From JADFOJ01 sp041580235 (GTDB taxonomy: Bacteria > Planctomycetota > Phycisphaerae > Phycisphaerales > SM1A02): a stretch of DNA of 64,000 bases. This document shows positions 24,797 through 33,688 of the stretch, one piece after another (position 1 is the stretch's first letter; every line of letters begins with the position of its first letter). The notes under the pieces are model-generated. The model was not told the DNA's origin and searched no databases. It saw only the letters and a list, made by a program, of their open reading frames with translations. Where the stretch lies: NCBI GenBank assembly GCA_041580235.1, contig JBFGEG010000002.1:1-64000 (forward strand), in the 5' to 3' direction. Both the position numbers and the translations under genes were made by a program.

Positions 24797-26419
24797 ATGC
24801 GAAGAGGGATCGCGATAGCGGTCGCGTCAGCGGCCGTCGTGACGTGCGCCATACCGGCCTCCAGGACCGTCCAGAGCAGCTGGGATCCGGGCGTCGGCGA
24901 CGGACCGGCGGGTGGGCCGCCCCCGGCGTGCGTCGACCAGCCGCCCGACCGGGCCGGCTCGCTGTTCTCGGATCTCGACTGTGACGGCTGCACGTCGTCG
25001 CCGCACGTCGTCGCGGAGAACTTCACGCTGGCGACGGACGAGTCCATCGATGAGATCCGGTTCTGGGGCGTCTACTTCGGCGACGGGGTCGCCCCGCCGG
25101 CCGATCGCTTCACCGTGATTCTCCGCGATGACGCCGGTGGCCTGCCCGGCACCGCCATTCGCACGATCGGGCCCGCGCCCGCCACGACGCGCACCATCAC
25201 CGGCAACCAGGTCGCCGGTCTCGACGAGCACGAGTACACGATCGATCTCGATCCGAACCAGGATCTCGCGGCGGCAACGTACTGGGTCGAGATCTACAAC
25301 GACACCGGCGGGTGCCCGTGGGACTGCGGCGACGGGAACGACGACGTCGGCATCGGCGACTTCCTGGCCGTGCTCGGCACCTGGGGCCAGGTCGGCGCCG
25401 CGTGTGATCTCGACGGCGGGGGCGTCGGCATCACCGAGTTTCTCAAGATCATCGGCAACTGGGGGCCGTGCCCGGACAAGGCGTGGGCGTGGGAGACCGG
25501 CACCCTCGACGTGGTCAACGGCGTCGCCGGCTCGGCCACGTCAGCGTCACGGGGCGGGGCCGAGGCGTGGCAGGCGGACTCGGCGGACCTGGCGCTGAGC
25601 ATGACCTGCTCCGGCAACCCCTTCGGGTGTCCGGGCGAGGGTGATTGCTGCGAGGACAACGGCTCGGCCGGGTGCGACGACGCCGAGTGCTGCCGCGCGG
25701 TGTGCGCGATCATCCCCCTGTGCTGTGAGGTGACGTGGGCGTCGGTCTGCGCTGACCTGGCGCTTGAGCAGTCGGCGTGCGGCTGTTTCGACTGCGAGAG
25801 TCCGGCCAAGTGCCAGTCCTCGGACCTTTCCAACGCGTTCATCGCCGACGGCACCACGTGGATTGCGGCGGACGACGTGGTCATCGACGAGCCGGCCGCC
25901 ACCTCGGTGACCAGCCTGTGCTGGCGCGGGATCTACTTCGACAACACGATCTCCGACAACTGCGGTCCCGGTCCCGACGACTTCCGGCTCCGCTACTACC
26001 AGGATGACGGCACGGGACTTCCCGGCGCGCTGCTGGCCGAGTACCGCCAGTCGATGTCCACGCTGATCGTCTCGCCGCCGTCGGCGACCGGCCAGCAGAT
26101 CGGCAACTTCGCGACCGAGTACCAGCACACCGCCGAGCACGCGGCGCTTCCCGTCAGTCCCGGCCAGTGCCTCTGGGTCGAGGTGACGAACTTGGGACCC
26201 GCCGCCCCGTGCATGTGGTTCTGGAACGTGTCCGGTGACGGTGACGGCTACAGCATGCATGACGGCACGCCGCCCGACGGATACGACGCGACCGACGCCC
26301 GCGACAGCGACTACTCGTTCTGTCTCGACGTCGGAATCGGCGGGACGCCGCCCTGCCCGCAGCAGCCGCTCAGCCCAGGGGCCGTGCGACTGGGCGAGGG
26401 CGCCGTCGATCGCCCCTAG
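24797..26419 (+). CDS. Secreted beta-sandwich protein with internal dockerin-like pair and Cys-rich knot
   Basis: A 540-residue protein. A signal peptide is followed by a first beta-sandwich (about 60-170, ENFTLATDESIDEIRFWGVY). Two dockerin-like motifs then lie in mid-protein (DDVGIGDFLAVLGTWG and GGVGITEFLKIIGNWGPC, about 180-225). After them comes a Cys-rich stretch at about 275-335 (CCEDNGSAGCDDAECC, CCEVTWASVCADLA), a motif common in planctomycete surface proteins, and a second sandwich resembling the first (about 350-520). Internal dockerins are unusual: all other intact ones here are C-terminal. A fusion of two ancestral genes is a plausible cause. Secretion is clear; the ligand is unknown. 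Confidence 0.8.
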   Translation: MRRGIAIAVASAAVVTCAIPASRTVQSSWDPGVGDGPAGGPPPACVDQPPDRAGSLFSDLDCDGCTSSPHVVAENFTLATDESIDEIRFWGVYFGDGVAPPADRFTVILRDDAGGLPGTAIRTIGPAPATTRTITGNQVAGLDEHEYTIDLDPNQDLAAATYWVEIYNDTGGCPWDCGDGNDDVGIGDFLAVLGTWGQVGAACDLDGGGVGITEFLKIIGNWGPCPDKAWAWETGTLDVVNGVAGSATSASRGGAEAWQADSADLALSMTCSGNPFGCPGEGDCCEDNGSAGCDDAECCRAVCAIIPLCCEVTWASVCADLALEQSACGCFDCESPAKCQSSDLSNAFIADGTTWIAADDVVIDEPAATSVTSLCWRGIYFDNTISDNCGPGPDDFRLRYYQDDGTGLPGALLAEYRQSMSTLIVSPPSATGQQIGNFATEYQHTAEHAALPVSPGQCLWVEVTNLGPAAPCMWFWNVSGDGDGYSMHDGTPPDGYDATDARDSDYSFCLDVGIGGTPPCPQQPLSPGAVRLGEGAVDRP

Positions 26420-26447
26420 GAGCAGCACGTGGCGAGTGTCGCGGCGT

Positions 26448-28124
26448 TCACGAGCGGTCGCGCTCGACGACCAGATGCCGGTTCGCCGCGACGAGGTTTC
26501 GACGCTGGACGTGGCCGTCGGGCCAGACGATCTCGAGCGTGACGGCGTCGTCCAACCCGCCGAAGTGGGCATGCGGCGCGTTGGATGACTGGAACCCGCC
26601 CCCGTAGATCCACCGCCGCTGGATCGTCTCCCCCGTCGTGAGCTCGACCCGCGCGCCGTACCCGCGGGGGTTGGCGCTGCCGGCGTCGCGCAGCTCGACG
26701 GTGAGCCAGCCCCCCACGGCACCGTCGTTGCGGAGCACGCGTATCGGCCCGTTGAGCTCGCCGACGACGACGTCAACGTCACCGTCGCCGTCGAGATCGC
26801 CGAACGCGGCGGCCCGATCGCGTCGCGGCTCCGCCAGGAACGCCCCGGCCCGCGGATCGGTCACCCGCGAGAAACGCGGGCCGGAGCGCTCGAACAGCAG
26901 CGGAGGCTGGAGGTAGCTTGAGTCCATGGTCGCGTAGGTCGCCTGTGGATAGACATGCCCGTTCACCATGAGCAGGTCCTCGTCGCCGTCGTGGTCGAAG
27001 TCATAGAAGCCGCACGACCACCCCAGGAAGGGTCGGCTGATCATGCCGAGACCGTACTGCATCGTCCGGTCATCGAAGAAGCGGCCGTCGAGATTGAGCT
27101 GCAGCGTGTTCGTGTCGCTCGAGAAGTTGGTCGTGAAGACGTCGGGATGCGTGTTGCCGTCAACGTCGGCGATGCCGATCCCCATGGTGGCCTGCTCGCC
27201 CCCGTCGGCGTTGACGGCCAGGCCGCTGGTGCCCCCGACCTCCTCGAAACGGAGGTTCCCGACATTGTGGAACAGGAAGTTGGGCTGGGAGTCGTTGCCC
27301 ACGAAGACGTCGGGCCGGCCGTCGGCGTCGAAGTCCACGATGACGACCCCCAGCCCGTACGCGGCCGCGGCGGGCAGGCACCCCGACGCCTCCGTGACGT
27401 CCCGGAACGTGCCGTCACCGAGGTTCTCGTACAGCACGTCGTGCTGGGCGGTGAGGCCGTTGGGGCCGGCCATCACCTCCACGCCCTTGAAGCGGGATCG
27501 GGGCGGTCGATCGTCGACGTCGAAGTCCAGGTAGTTCACGCCGTAGAGATCGAGATCACCGTCGCCGTCGAGGTCACCGAAGGCGGCGCTCGTCCCCCAC
27601 CGCGGGTCGCCGACGCCGGCGGCGGCGGTGACGTCGACGAGCCGGCCGTGGTCATTGCGCAGCAGCACGTTGGGCCCGTAGCAGGTGACGTACAGGTCGT
27701 CCCACCCGTCGCCGTCGTAATCGCCGACGGCTGCCCCCATGGCCCAGCGACGCAGGGAGAGACCGGCATCCGCGGTGGCGTCACGGAATCGCATTGCCCC
27801 GACGTTCTCGTACAGCCGCGAGCCCGGGCCGTGTTCGGGATCGGCCAGGGTGGCGCCGTTGGCCACGAACAGGTCCAGGTCGCCGTCGCGATCGTGGTCG
27901 ATGAGGGCGAGACCGCCGCCGTTCACCTCGAGAATCTCGGTGGACGGATCCTCGCCGCTGGTCATGACGACGTCGAGCCCGGTGGCCGCCGCGTCAAGCG
28001 TGGCGAAGCGCAACTCCGTCGCCGGGGGCGAAGCCGGGACGGCCGGCGCGTCGTCGCCGCCACATCCCGAAATGGTGCCGGCGACGAGCACGATGCAAGC
28101 GGCCCTGCCGATCGCGTGCGTCAT
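26448..28124 (-). CDS. CRTAC1-family FG-GAP lipoprotein with ASPIC/UnbV domain
   Basis: A 558-residue protein. Signal peptide with lipobox ISGC at about 22. Seven or so FG-GAP/VCBS beta-propeller repeats follow, with calcium-loop phrases such as DHDRDGDLDLFVAN and DYDGDGWDDLYVT. A C-terminal ASPIC/UnbV domain ends the protein (GYGARVELTTGETIQRRW). Its start overlaps the stop of the TPR gene upstream by ATGA, so the two are co-translated. CRTAC1-plus-TPR pairs are common in planctomycetes and are thought to act at the outer surface, but no reaction is known. Confidence 0.88.
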   Translation of the reverse strand: MTHAIGRAACIVLVAGTISGCGGDDAPAVPASPPATELRFATLDAAATGLDVVMTSGEDPSTEILEVNGGGLALIDHDRDGDLDLFVANGATLADPEHGPGSRLYENVGAMRFRDATADAGLSLRRWAMGAAVGDYDGDGWDDLYVTCYGPNVLLRNDHGRLVDVTAAAGVGDPRWGTSAAFGDLDGDGDLDLYGVNYLDFDVDDRPPRSRFKGVEVMAGPNGLTAQHDVLYENLGDGTFRDVTEASGCLPAAAAYGLGVVIVDFDADGRPDVFVGNDSQPNFLFHNVGNLRFEEVGGTSGLAVNADGGEQATMGIGIADVDGNTHPDVFTTNFSSDTNTLQLNLDGRFFDDRTMQYGLGMISRPFLGWSCGFYDFDHDGDEDLLMVNGHVYPQATYATMDSSYLQPPLLFERSGPRFSRVTDPRAGAFLAEPRRDRAAAFGDLDGDGDVDVVVGELNGPIRVLRNDGAVGGWLTVELRDAGSANPRGYGARVELTTGETIQRRWIYGGGFQSSNAPHAHFGGLDDAVTLEIVWPDGHVQRRNLVAANRHLVVERDRS

Positions 28125-28960
28125 GGACCGGGCCCATCCGGTCGCTCGGGAACACCGCGCGGCGTCTCCGCCTGCGCCTCCCAGTACCGGTACTGCCGAA
28201 ACGCCTCCGCTGCGGCTTCCGTGTCACCGAGCCGGTTGAGCACACGCGAGAGCTTGTAGAACGCGGTGTAGTGCTGGGGCCACATTTCGGTGGCAACCTG
28301 CAGCTCGGAACGGGCAGCCCCGAGCTCATCGCGTCGAATGTGCACGTCCGCCAGCCGGGCGTGCGCCTTGGCCACGTCCTTGACGCGCCGCGGGTTGCTC
28401 GCCTGCAGCTCGATGGCCCGGCGGAAACGCGTCTCGGCATCATCGAGCCGGTCCTCGTCAAGATCGATCAGGCCGATCGCGAAGATGGAGTCGCCCTCGT
28501 CCGGCATGAGTGCGAGGTGATCTTCGAAGGCGGCTCGGGCCCTGGTCATGTCGCCCAGGTAATAGAGGCACCAACCCAGGAAGTGATGCGTGGGGTGATA
28601 GCCCGGCTCCATGTCGGCCGCGGCCTCGAAGTGCGGCCTCGCCAGCGCGTAGCGCTTCTCGCGGTGGTATGTCAGGCCCAGCAGGAACTCCGCCGGGCCG
28701 TCGTCCGGGTGCTGCCGCAGGTGCTGCTCCAGTCCCGCCCGGGCGGCGTCGGTCCGCTGCTGTCCGATCAGCTGGAAGGCCGCCGACAGCTCCGGTCCCA
28801 ACGTGATCTCCCGTGGGGTGGCCCGGGCACGCGCGGCGTCCGGGGTCGCGACAGGAGCCGGCGGTCGAGTGGTACCGGGATGGTCCCCTTTGTCCCCGCA
28901 TCCGGCCGGGAAAACCGCGGCTGCCGCCACCGTGACTGCCATTGCCGTTCGAATTCCCAT
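28121..28960 (-). CDS. TPR lipoprotein paired with CRTAC1
   Basis: A 279-residue protein. The signal peptide ends FPAGC, a weak lipobox. Four to five TPR motifs follow (for example GPAEFLLGLTYHREKRYALA, HYTAFYKLSRVLNRLGDTEA). It probably works with the overlapping CRTAC1 protein as a partner in an envelope complex. ATG 28960 was chosen because TAGACT lies 11 nt upstream of it; ATG 28969 is an alternative but only 2 nt from that box. Confidence 0.8.
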   Translation of the reverse strand: MGIRTAMAVTVAAAAVFPAGCGDKGDHPGTTRPPAPVATPDAARARATPREITLGPELSAAFQLIGQQRTDAARAGLEQHLRQHPDDGPAEFLLGLTYHREKRYALARPHFEAAADMEPGYHPTHHFLGWCLYYLGDMTRARAAFEDHLALMPDEGDSIFAIGLIDLDEDRLDDAETRFRRAIELQASNPRRVKDVAKAHARLADVHIRRDELGAARSELQVATEMWPQHYTAFYKLSRVLNRLGDTEAAAEAFRQYRYWEAQAETPRGVPERPDGPGP

Positions 28961-28971
28961 GGGCCGCATCG

Positions 28972-28977
28972 AGTCTA
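28972..28977 (-). promoter_or_regulatory. -10 box TAGACT, probably leaderless promoter
   Basis: TAGACT on the minus strand lies 11 nt before the chosen start of the TPR/CRTAC1 unit, with no ribosome-binding site between. Confidence 0.45.
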
Positions 28978-29236
28978 TTCGCGCCCCGGCGACCGGGGTC
29001 CCCGGCGGCGGGAATTGGACGCCGGGGCCGCCTTTTTGGATGGCCCGGTGGCAGGATGGGAGGTACACTCTGCGTCGAGACATGCCCCGATCACCCTGGC
29101 ACGCCCCCAGGGGGACGGGACTGGGGACCGCATGTCGCTTCAAGCTGCGAGACGCCACGCGCCGTGCCGGCGCGGCCCACGTCGGGCTCTCGTTGTGACT
29201 GACCCCGAACCACGAATGAAAACGGAGGACTCCCCA

Positions 29237-31063
29237 GTGGTGACCACGACCCGAACCGGCGATGTTGCGGGAAGGACGAGCCGTGCGGTTCTCGCCGCCG
29301 CGTGTGCTGCCATCGGAGCCGGGCTCGCGACCCCACCCGTGCAAGCCGGCCCGGTGACGGCCCAGGCGGCCATCGCCGAGCCCCTGCCGGACCTGACCGC
29401 TGACGAGCTTGCTCGCTTTCTCGTCGGCAAGCAGCAGTACATGCGCGACCTGCCCGTCGAGGAGGGGCTCGGACCGATCTTCAATCAGACCGCGTGCGGG
29501 GACTGCCACCTCAACCCGGTGGGCGCCACCGGAACCCAGAAGGTCTTCCGGGCCGGTTTCGAGGACAAGTTCGGCTTCGACCCACTGGCGGACATCGGCG
29601 GGCCGCTGTTCCAGCTGCAGGCGATCAGCGACGAGTGCCGTGAGGACCCGTCAGGCTTCTTCAACGTGTCCACGGACCGCGTCACCAACGGCATGACGGG
29701 CTATGGCCTGGTCGAGGCGATCGAGGATTGTGACATTCTGGCCGCCCGGGACGCCCAGCCCCCGGCGATCCAGGGGACGGCGCACATGGTCGCCCCCGTG
29801 GAGCCCGATCCCGTGGGCGCGCCATGCGATCCCGAGACGCTGCGTGTCGGCCGCTTCGGCTGGAAGGCGCAGGTGGCCACCATCCTGACGTTCTCCGCGG
29901 ACGCGAGCGTCCAGGAGATGGGGCTCACCAACGAGTTCTTCCAGGCCGACAACGACCCCAACGGCATCAACCCGCCCAGCCTGGGGGATCCCGACTTCTG
30001 CGACACGGTGGCCGATCCGGAGGACAACGTGTCCCTCGGCAACGGTATTGACCGCAACTTCATCGACGTCGTCACGGACTTCCAGCGGTTCATGACGAAC
30101 CCGCCGCAGACGCCGCAGCACACGCATCCCAACCCCGCCGCCACGAGCGGAATGGGCATGTCCGGCGAGGAGATCTTCAACAGCATCGGGTGCAACGGCT
30201 GTCACATCCCCTCGTGGACGACGTCGAGCGATGCCGGCCTTGAAGCGGCGCTGCGGAGCAAGGTGATCCGCCCCTACTCCGACTTCCTCGTGCACGGCAT
30301 GGGGCTCAACGGCGACGGCATCCCCGACGGTGACGCCGGCGCCACCCAGCTCAAGACGCCGCCCCTGTGGGGTCTCTGGCAACGACAGGAGCTGTGGCAC
30401 AGCGGTATCTTCTCGGGCGACTTCGACACGCGCGTCACCGCCGCCATCGACGCGCACGACGACGGCATCGGACTCAGCCAGGGTGAGGCGGCCGCCCAGG
30501 CATTCGCGGCGCTGCCCGCCGGCGACAAGACGGCCCTGCTGGCCTTTCTCGCCTCGCTCGGTCGGCGCGAGTTCGACCTCAACCGCGACGACCTCATCCG
30601 GGTCAATGATTTCGCCGCCGCCGGCATCCCGGCCCCCGGCGCCGGCTCCGGGTCCTTCAGGGACTGTTTCGGAGGCGGCCCCTACTCCGCAGACGACCCG
30701 TGTGCCATCCACGACGTGGATCAGGACACGGACGTCGACATGGATGACTTCGCGGTGTTCATGAGCGTGTACCAGGGCTTGCGGCGGGACTGCAACGAGA
30801 ATGCCGTCCTGGACTTTGTCGATATCCTCAACGGCGGCCTCGATGTCGATGACAACGGCATTCTCGACGAGTGCGAGCCCACCTGCACCGCCGACGCCAA
30901 CGGCGACGCCGACGTCGGCATCAGCGAGTTCATGGGTGTGCTCGGCACCTGGGGCGACTGCGCTGGCGGCCTGGAGCCCTGCCCCTACGACTTCGACGGC
31001 GACGGCACGGTCGGGATCCAGGACTTCCTCCTGTCCCTCGGCAAGTGGGGCGCCTGTCCGTAA
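29237..31063 (+). CDS. Exported di-haem DUF1111 oxidoreductase with dockerin anchor, copy 1
   Basis: A 608-residue protein. A signal peptide is followed by a DUF1111 (di-haem oxidoredictase) domain at about 55-450, with haem-c sites C87GDC90H and CNGCH near 319 and the LKTPPLWGL signature near 375. A thrombospondin-type calcium segment follows (DCNENAVLDFVDI, NGILDECEP). Two dockerin motifs (GDADVGISEFMGVLGTWG, DFDGDGTVGIQDFLLSLGKW) end the protein. GTG 29237 sits 8 nt behind GGAGG; ATG 29216 is possible. A terminator hairpin follows. It would display a redox centre at the surface, an inference from domain order. Confidence 0.88.
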   Translation: MVTTTRTGDVAGRTSRAVLAAACAAIGAGLATPPVQAGPVTAQAAIAEPLPDLTADELARFLVGKQQYMRDLPVEEGLGPIFNQTACGDCHLNPVGATGTQKVFRAGFEDKFGFDPLADIGGPLFQLQAISDECREDPSGFFNVSTDRVTNGMTGYGLVEAIEDCDILAARDAQPPAIQGTAHMVAPVEPDPVGAPCDPETLRVGRFGWKAQVATILTFSADASVQEMGLTNEFFQADNDPNGINPPSLGDPDFCDTVADPEDNVSLGNGIDRNFIDVVTDFQRFMTNPPQTPQHTHPNPAATSGMGMSGEEIFNSIGCNGCHIPSWTTSSDAGLEAALRSKVIRPYSDFLVHGMGLNGDGIPDGDAGATQLKTPPLWGLWQRQELWHSGIFSGDFDTRVTAAIDAHDDGIGLSQGEAAAQAFAALPAGDKTALLAFLASLGRREFDLNRDDLIRVNDFAAAGIPAPGAGSGSFRDCFGGGPYSADDPCAIHDVDQDTDVDMDDFAVFMSVYQGLRRDCNENAVLDFVDILNGGLDVDDNGILDECEPTCTADANGDADVGISEFMGVLGTWGDCAGGLEPCPYDFDGDGTVGIQDFLLSLGKWGACP

Positions 31064-31092
31064 ATCACCGCAAGGCACTCAGATACAGCCTG

Positions 31093-31122
31093 AACCCCCG
31101 GTCCCGCCGACCGGGGGTTTTT
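31093..31122 (+). terminator. Intrinsic terminator
   Basis: AACCCCCGGTC pairs with GACCGGGGGTT across a 5-nt loop, followed by a T tract. It ends the first DUF1111 gene. Confidence 0.85.
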
Positions 31123-31241
31123 GACGTGTCCTTCCAGCGGCTGGCACGGGCGGCCGGCCTCCGGTACGCTCGGGACTGCGGCAGACGCCACCGGCCGTGG
31201 GACCGTGGGCTGACGACAGGCCGCGCCAGGGGGATGTGCCA

Positions 31242-32990
31242 GTGAGAATCACGGGCGGGAGCGCTGTCTACTTCGCTGTGGGTGCCGTCGGGGTGGTGGC
31301 CGCGACGACTCGCGCCGGGCACGTCGCGGCCCAGCCGGCAGCGGGCGCACCGTTGTCGGGACTGACCGCCCAGCAGCTCGTCCGGTTCGACACGGGCAAG
31401 GCACGGTTTGCGCGGAGCTTCAGTGAACCGGAGGGGCTCGGCCCGATCTTCAACAAGACGGCGTGCAGTGATTGCCACGACTCGCCCTTCGGCGGCGCCG
31501 GCACGGAGACGGTCCTATGGGCCGGCGCCAACAACAAGAGCGGATTCGATCCTCTCGAGGAGCTCGGCGGCTCGCTCTTTCAGATGCAGGCGACGAGTGA
31601 CATCTGTGAGGAGAGCCCGCCCCCCTTCGCCAACGTGATCAGCCAGCGGGTCACCACCGGCACGTTGGGCTACGGGCTCATCGAGGCCATCCCCGACGGC
31701 GACATCCTGGCCAACGCCGATGCGGACGATTCCGATGCGGACGGGATCAGCGGCCGCGCCCACCTCGTCGAAGCGCTGGAGGACCAGTGCACGCCGTGCG
31801 AGCCCGGCGAGCTGCATGTGGGCCGCTTCGGCTTGAAGGCGCAGGTGGCCACGGTCCTGACGTTCGCGGCCGAAGAGTCCGTAAACCAGCTGGGTATCAC
31901 GAACCGCTTCCGCGGCCAGGACAGCGATCCCAACGGCGACAATCCGCCGAGCCTCGCAGCGCCGGACAACTGCGACACGATCCCCGACCCCGAGGACGGG
32001 GTCTCCTTCGGCAACGGCATCGACCGGGAGTTCATCGACGTGGTCACGGACTTCCAGCGCTTCCTGGCGGCGCCGCCCCAGACGCCGAGATCCGGTATGG
32101 CGGGCGAGCAGCGTTTTGTGGCGATCGGCTGCGCGGACTGCCACGTGCCGGCCTTCATCACCGGCTGCGATGAGCAGATCGAGCAGGCTCTGCGTTGCCG
32201 GACGATCACGCCCTACTCGGACTTCCTGCTGCATGACATGGGGCTCAACGGCGAGCCCATCCCCCAGGGCGCGGCCGGGTCGGGGGAGGTCAAGACGCCA
32301 CCGCTGTGGGGGCTGACCCTGCGCCCCGCCCTGTGGCACGACGGGCGCTTCAACTCCGGTGCGTTCGCCGAGCGCACGCTCGGTGCCATAGCGGCTCACG
32401 ACGACGGGCTGGGTCTGAGCGAGGCCGCGGCCGCCGCCCAGGCCTTCGAGTCGCTGCCCGCGGCGGAGAAGGCCGCCGTGCTGTCGTTTCTCGGCTCCCT
32501 GGGCCGGCGCGAGTTTGACGTCAACCTGGATCACGACGTGACGATCGTCGACTTCCACTTCTTCGGCGGCCCTGACGCTTTCGCGACGTGCTTCGGGAGC
32601 GGCCCCGTCACCGCCGACGACCCTTGCGCGTTGCATGATGTCGACCGGGACGGAGAAGTAGACGACGCCGACCTCGAAGTGTTCCTGTCCGTCTACGCCG
32701 GGCAGCGCAGTGACTGCAACGCCAACGACGTCCTGGACATGATCGACATCCTGGACGAGACCAGCGTCGACGCCGACAACGACGGCATCCCCGACGAGTG
32801 CCAGCCGACGTGCCCGGCCGATTCGGACGGCGACGCCCTGGTGGGCATCACCGAGTTTCTCGGCGTCCTCGGCATGTGGGGCACGTGTCCGCCGCTGCCC
32901 GCCCCGTGCCCCTACGATCTGACCGGGGACGGCGTGGTCGGAACCGAGGACTTCCTGACCGTGATCGGCTTCTGGGGGACGTGCCCCTAG
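31242..32990 (+). CDS. Exported di-haem DUF1111 oxidoreductase with dockerin anchor, copy 2
   Basis: A 582-residue tandem paralogue of copy 1, with the same order: signal peptide, haem sites C75SDC78H and CADCH near 297, LKTPPLWGL-like VKTPPLWGLT, calcium segment (DCNANDVLDMIDI), then two dockerin motifs ending LGMWG and IGFWG. A terminator between the two genes means they are separately transcribed. GTG 31242 follows AGGGGG. The two copies differ clearly in the haem-flanking regions, so the duplication is old. Confidence 0.88.
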   Translation: MRITGGSAVYFAVGAVGVVAATTRAGHVAAQPAAGAPLSGLTAQQLVRFDTGKARFARSFSEPEGLGPIFNKTACSDCHDSPFGGAGTETVLWAGANNKSGFDPLEELGGSLFQMQATSDICEESPPPFANVISQRVTTGTLGYGLIEAIPDGDILANADADDSDADGISGRAHLVEALEDQCTPCEPGELHVGRFGLKAQVATVLTFAAEESVNQLGITNRFRGQDSDPNGDNPPSLAAPDNCDTIPDPEDGVSFGNGIDREFIDVVTDFQRFLAAPPQTPRSGMAGEQRFVAIGCADCHVPAFITGCDEQIEQALRCRTITPYSDFLLHDMGLNGEPIPQGAAGSGEVKTPPLWGLTLRPALWHDGRFNSGAFAERTLGAIAAHDDGLGLSEAAAAAQAFESLPAAEKAAVLSFLGSLGRREFDVNLDHDVTIVDFHFFGGPDAFATCFGSGPVTADDPCALHDVDRDGEVDDADLEVFLSVYAGQRSDCNANDVLDMIDILDETSVDADNDGIPDECQPTCPADSDGDALVGITEFLGVLGMWGTCPPLPAPCPYDLTGDGVVGTEDFLTVIGFWGTCP

Positions 32991-33009
32991 AACCTGCGAT
33001 GCCCCCGCC

Positions 33010-33417
33010 TCAGAGCAGCGATTCGTTGTCGTCTTCGGCGGTCGCTTCGGGCGCGGGGGTGGTCTTCTTCTTCTTGCGACGGCCGGTTGATTTCGACTTG
33101 GGCTTGGTCGCACCCAGCAGCTTCTTGATGTTCGGGTTGGAGCTGAGCAGGCCCTTGAATGCCTTGGCCTGCTCCTTCTCGAGCTCGGCGATCATGACCT
33201 CGAGCTCCTTAATCTCGCTTCGCTTTTCCTGAAGCTGCTCCTTGAGGCTGATGATCCGATCGTTGAAGTCCCCCAGGGCCCGATCGATCTGCTCGCCCAG
33301 GGAGTCGGCGTCGTCGTGTTGCGAAGAAGGCGTGTGGCCGGAATCGGCCTGGCCCCCCGCCGTCCGTCCCGCCGCCACGTCCGCCGGGTTGTTCCACCAG
33401 CCCTGGCTCGTATCCAT
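33010..33417 (-). CDS. Coiled-coil protein with lysine-rich tail, function unknown
   Basis: A 135-residue protein. A coiled coil spans about 40-90 (LGEQIDRALGDFNDRIISLK, SEIKELEVMIAELEKEQAKA), and a very basic tail (STGRRKKKKTTPAPE) could bind nucleic acid. No signal peptide. AAAGGAG 6 nt before ATG fixes the start. Its neighbours give no hint of function, and I do not recognise a family. Confidence 0.65.
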   Translation of the reverse strand: MDTSQGWWNNPADVAAGRTAGGQADSGHTPSSQHDDADSLGEQIDRALGDFNDRIISLKEQLQEKRSEIKELEVMIAELEKEQAKAFKGLLSSNPNIKKLLGATKPKSKSTGRRKKKKTTPAPEATAEDDNESLL

Positions 33418-33688
33418 CGTCAGCTCCTTTGCTTGCCTCGTACCCGACTGCCATCAGCCGCCCCATAACCTCCTCGCGCGGGGAGCGGTCCGATAGACAT
33501 CGGCCCGGGGACGGCGGGTCTGAAGGCGATTGTCGCCTTGCCGGGGCTGCCGCGAGACGACGCGTCACGGCTCCCCGCGTCCCCGCCCGCACCATTCGCC
33601 GACATTCGGCGAGGCGACCAAAGCGGGCGGTGGAGAATGTCGATCTGTGGCGAAGATCAAGTCGTGTCTACATTCAAGATTGGGTGGG
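33418..33688. other. Divergent intergenic region with a 7-bp hairpin
   Basis: The region separates two divergent genes. It contains TCGCCGA-CAT-TCGGCGA at 33596-33612, a perfect 7-bp palindrome with 3-nt loop, upstream of the barrel gene. TACATT at 33669-33674 is a weak -10 candidate for that gene. Nothing else is recognisable. Confidence 0.4.

Noticed and set aside
26955..28259. Plus-strand frame opposite CRTAC1
   Set aside because: Val/Glu-rich artefact of the calcium-loop codons on the other strand.
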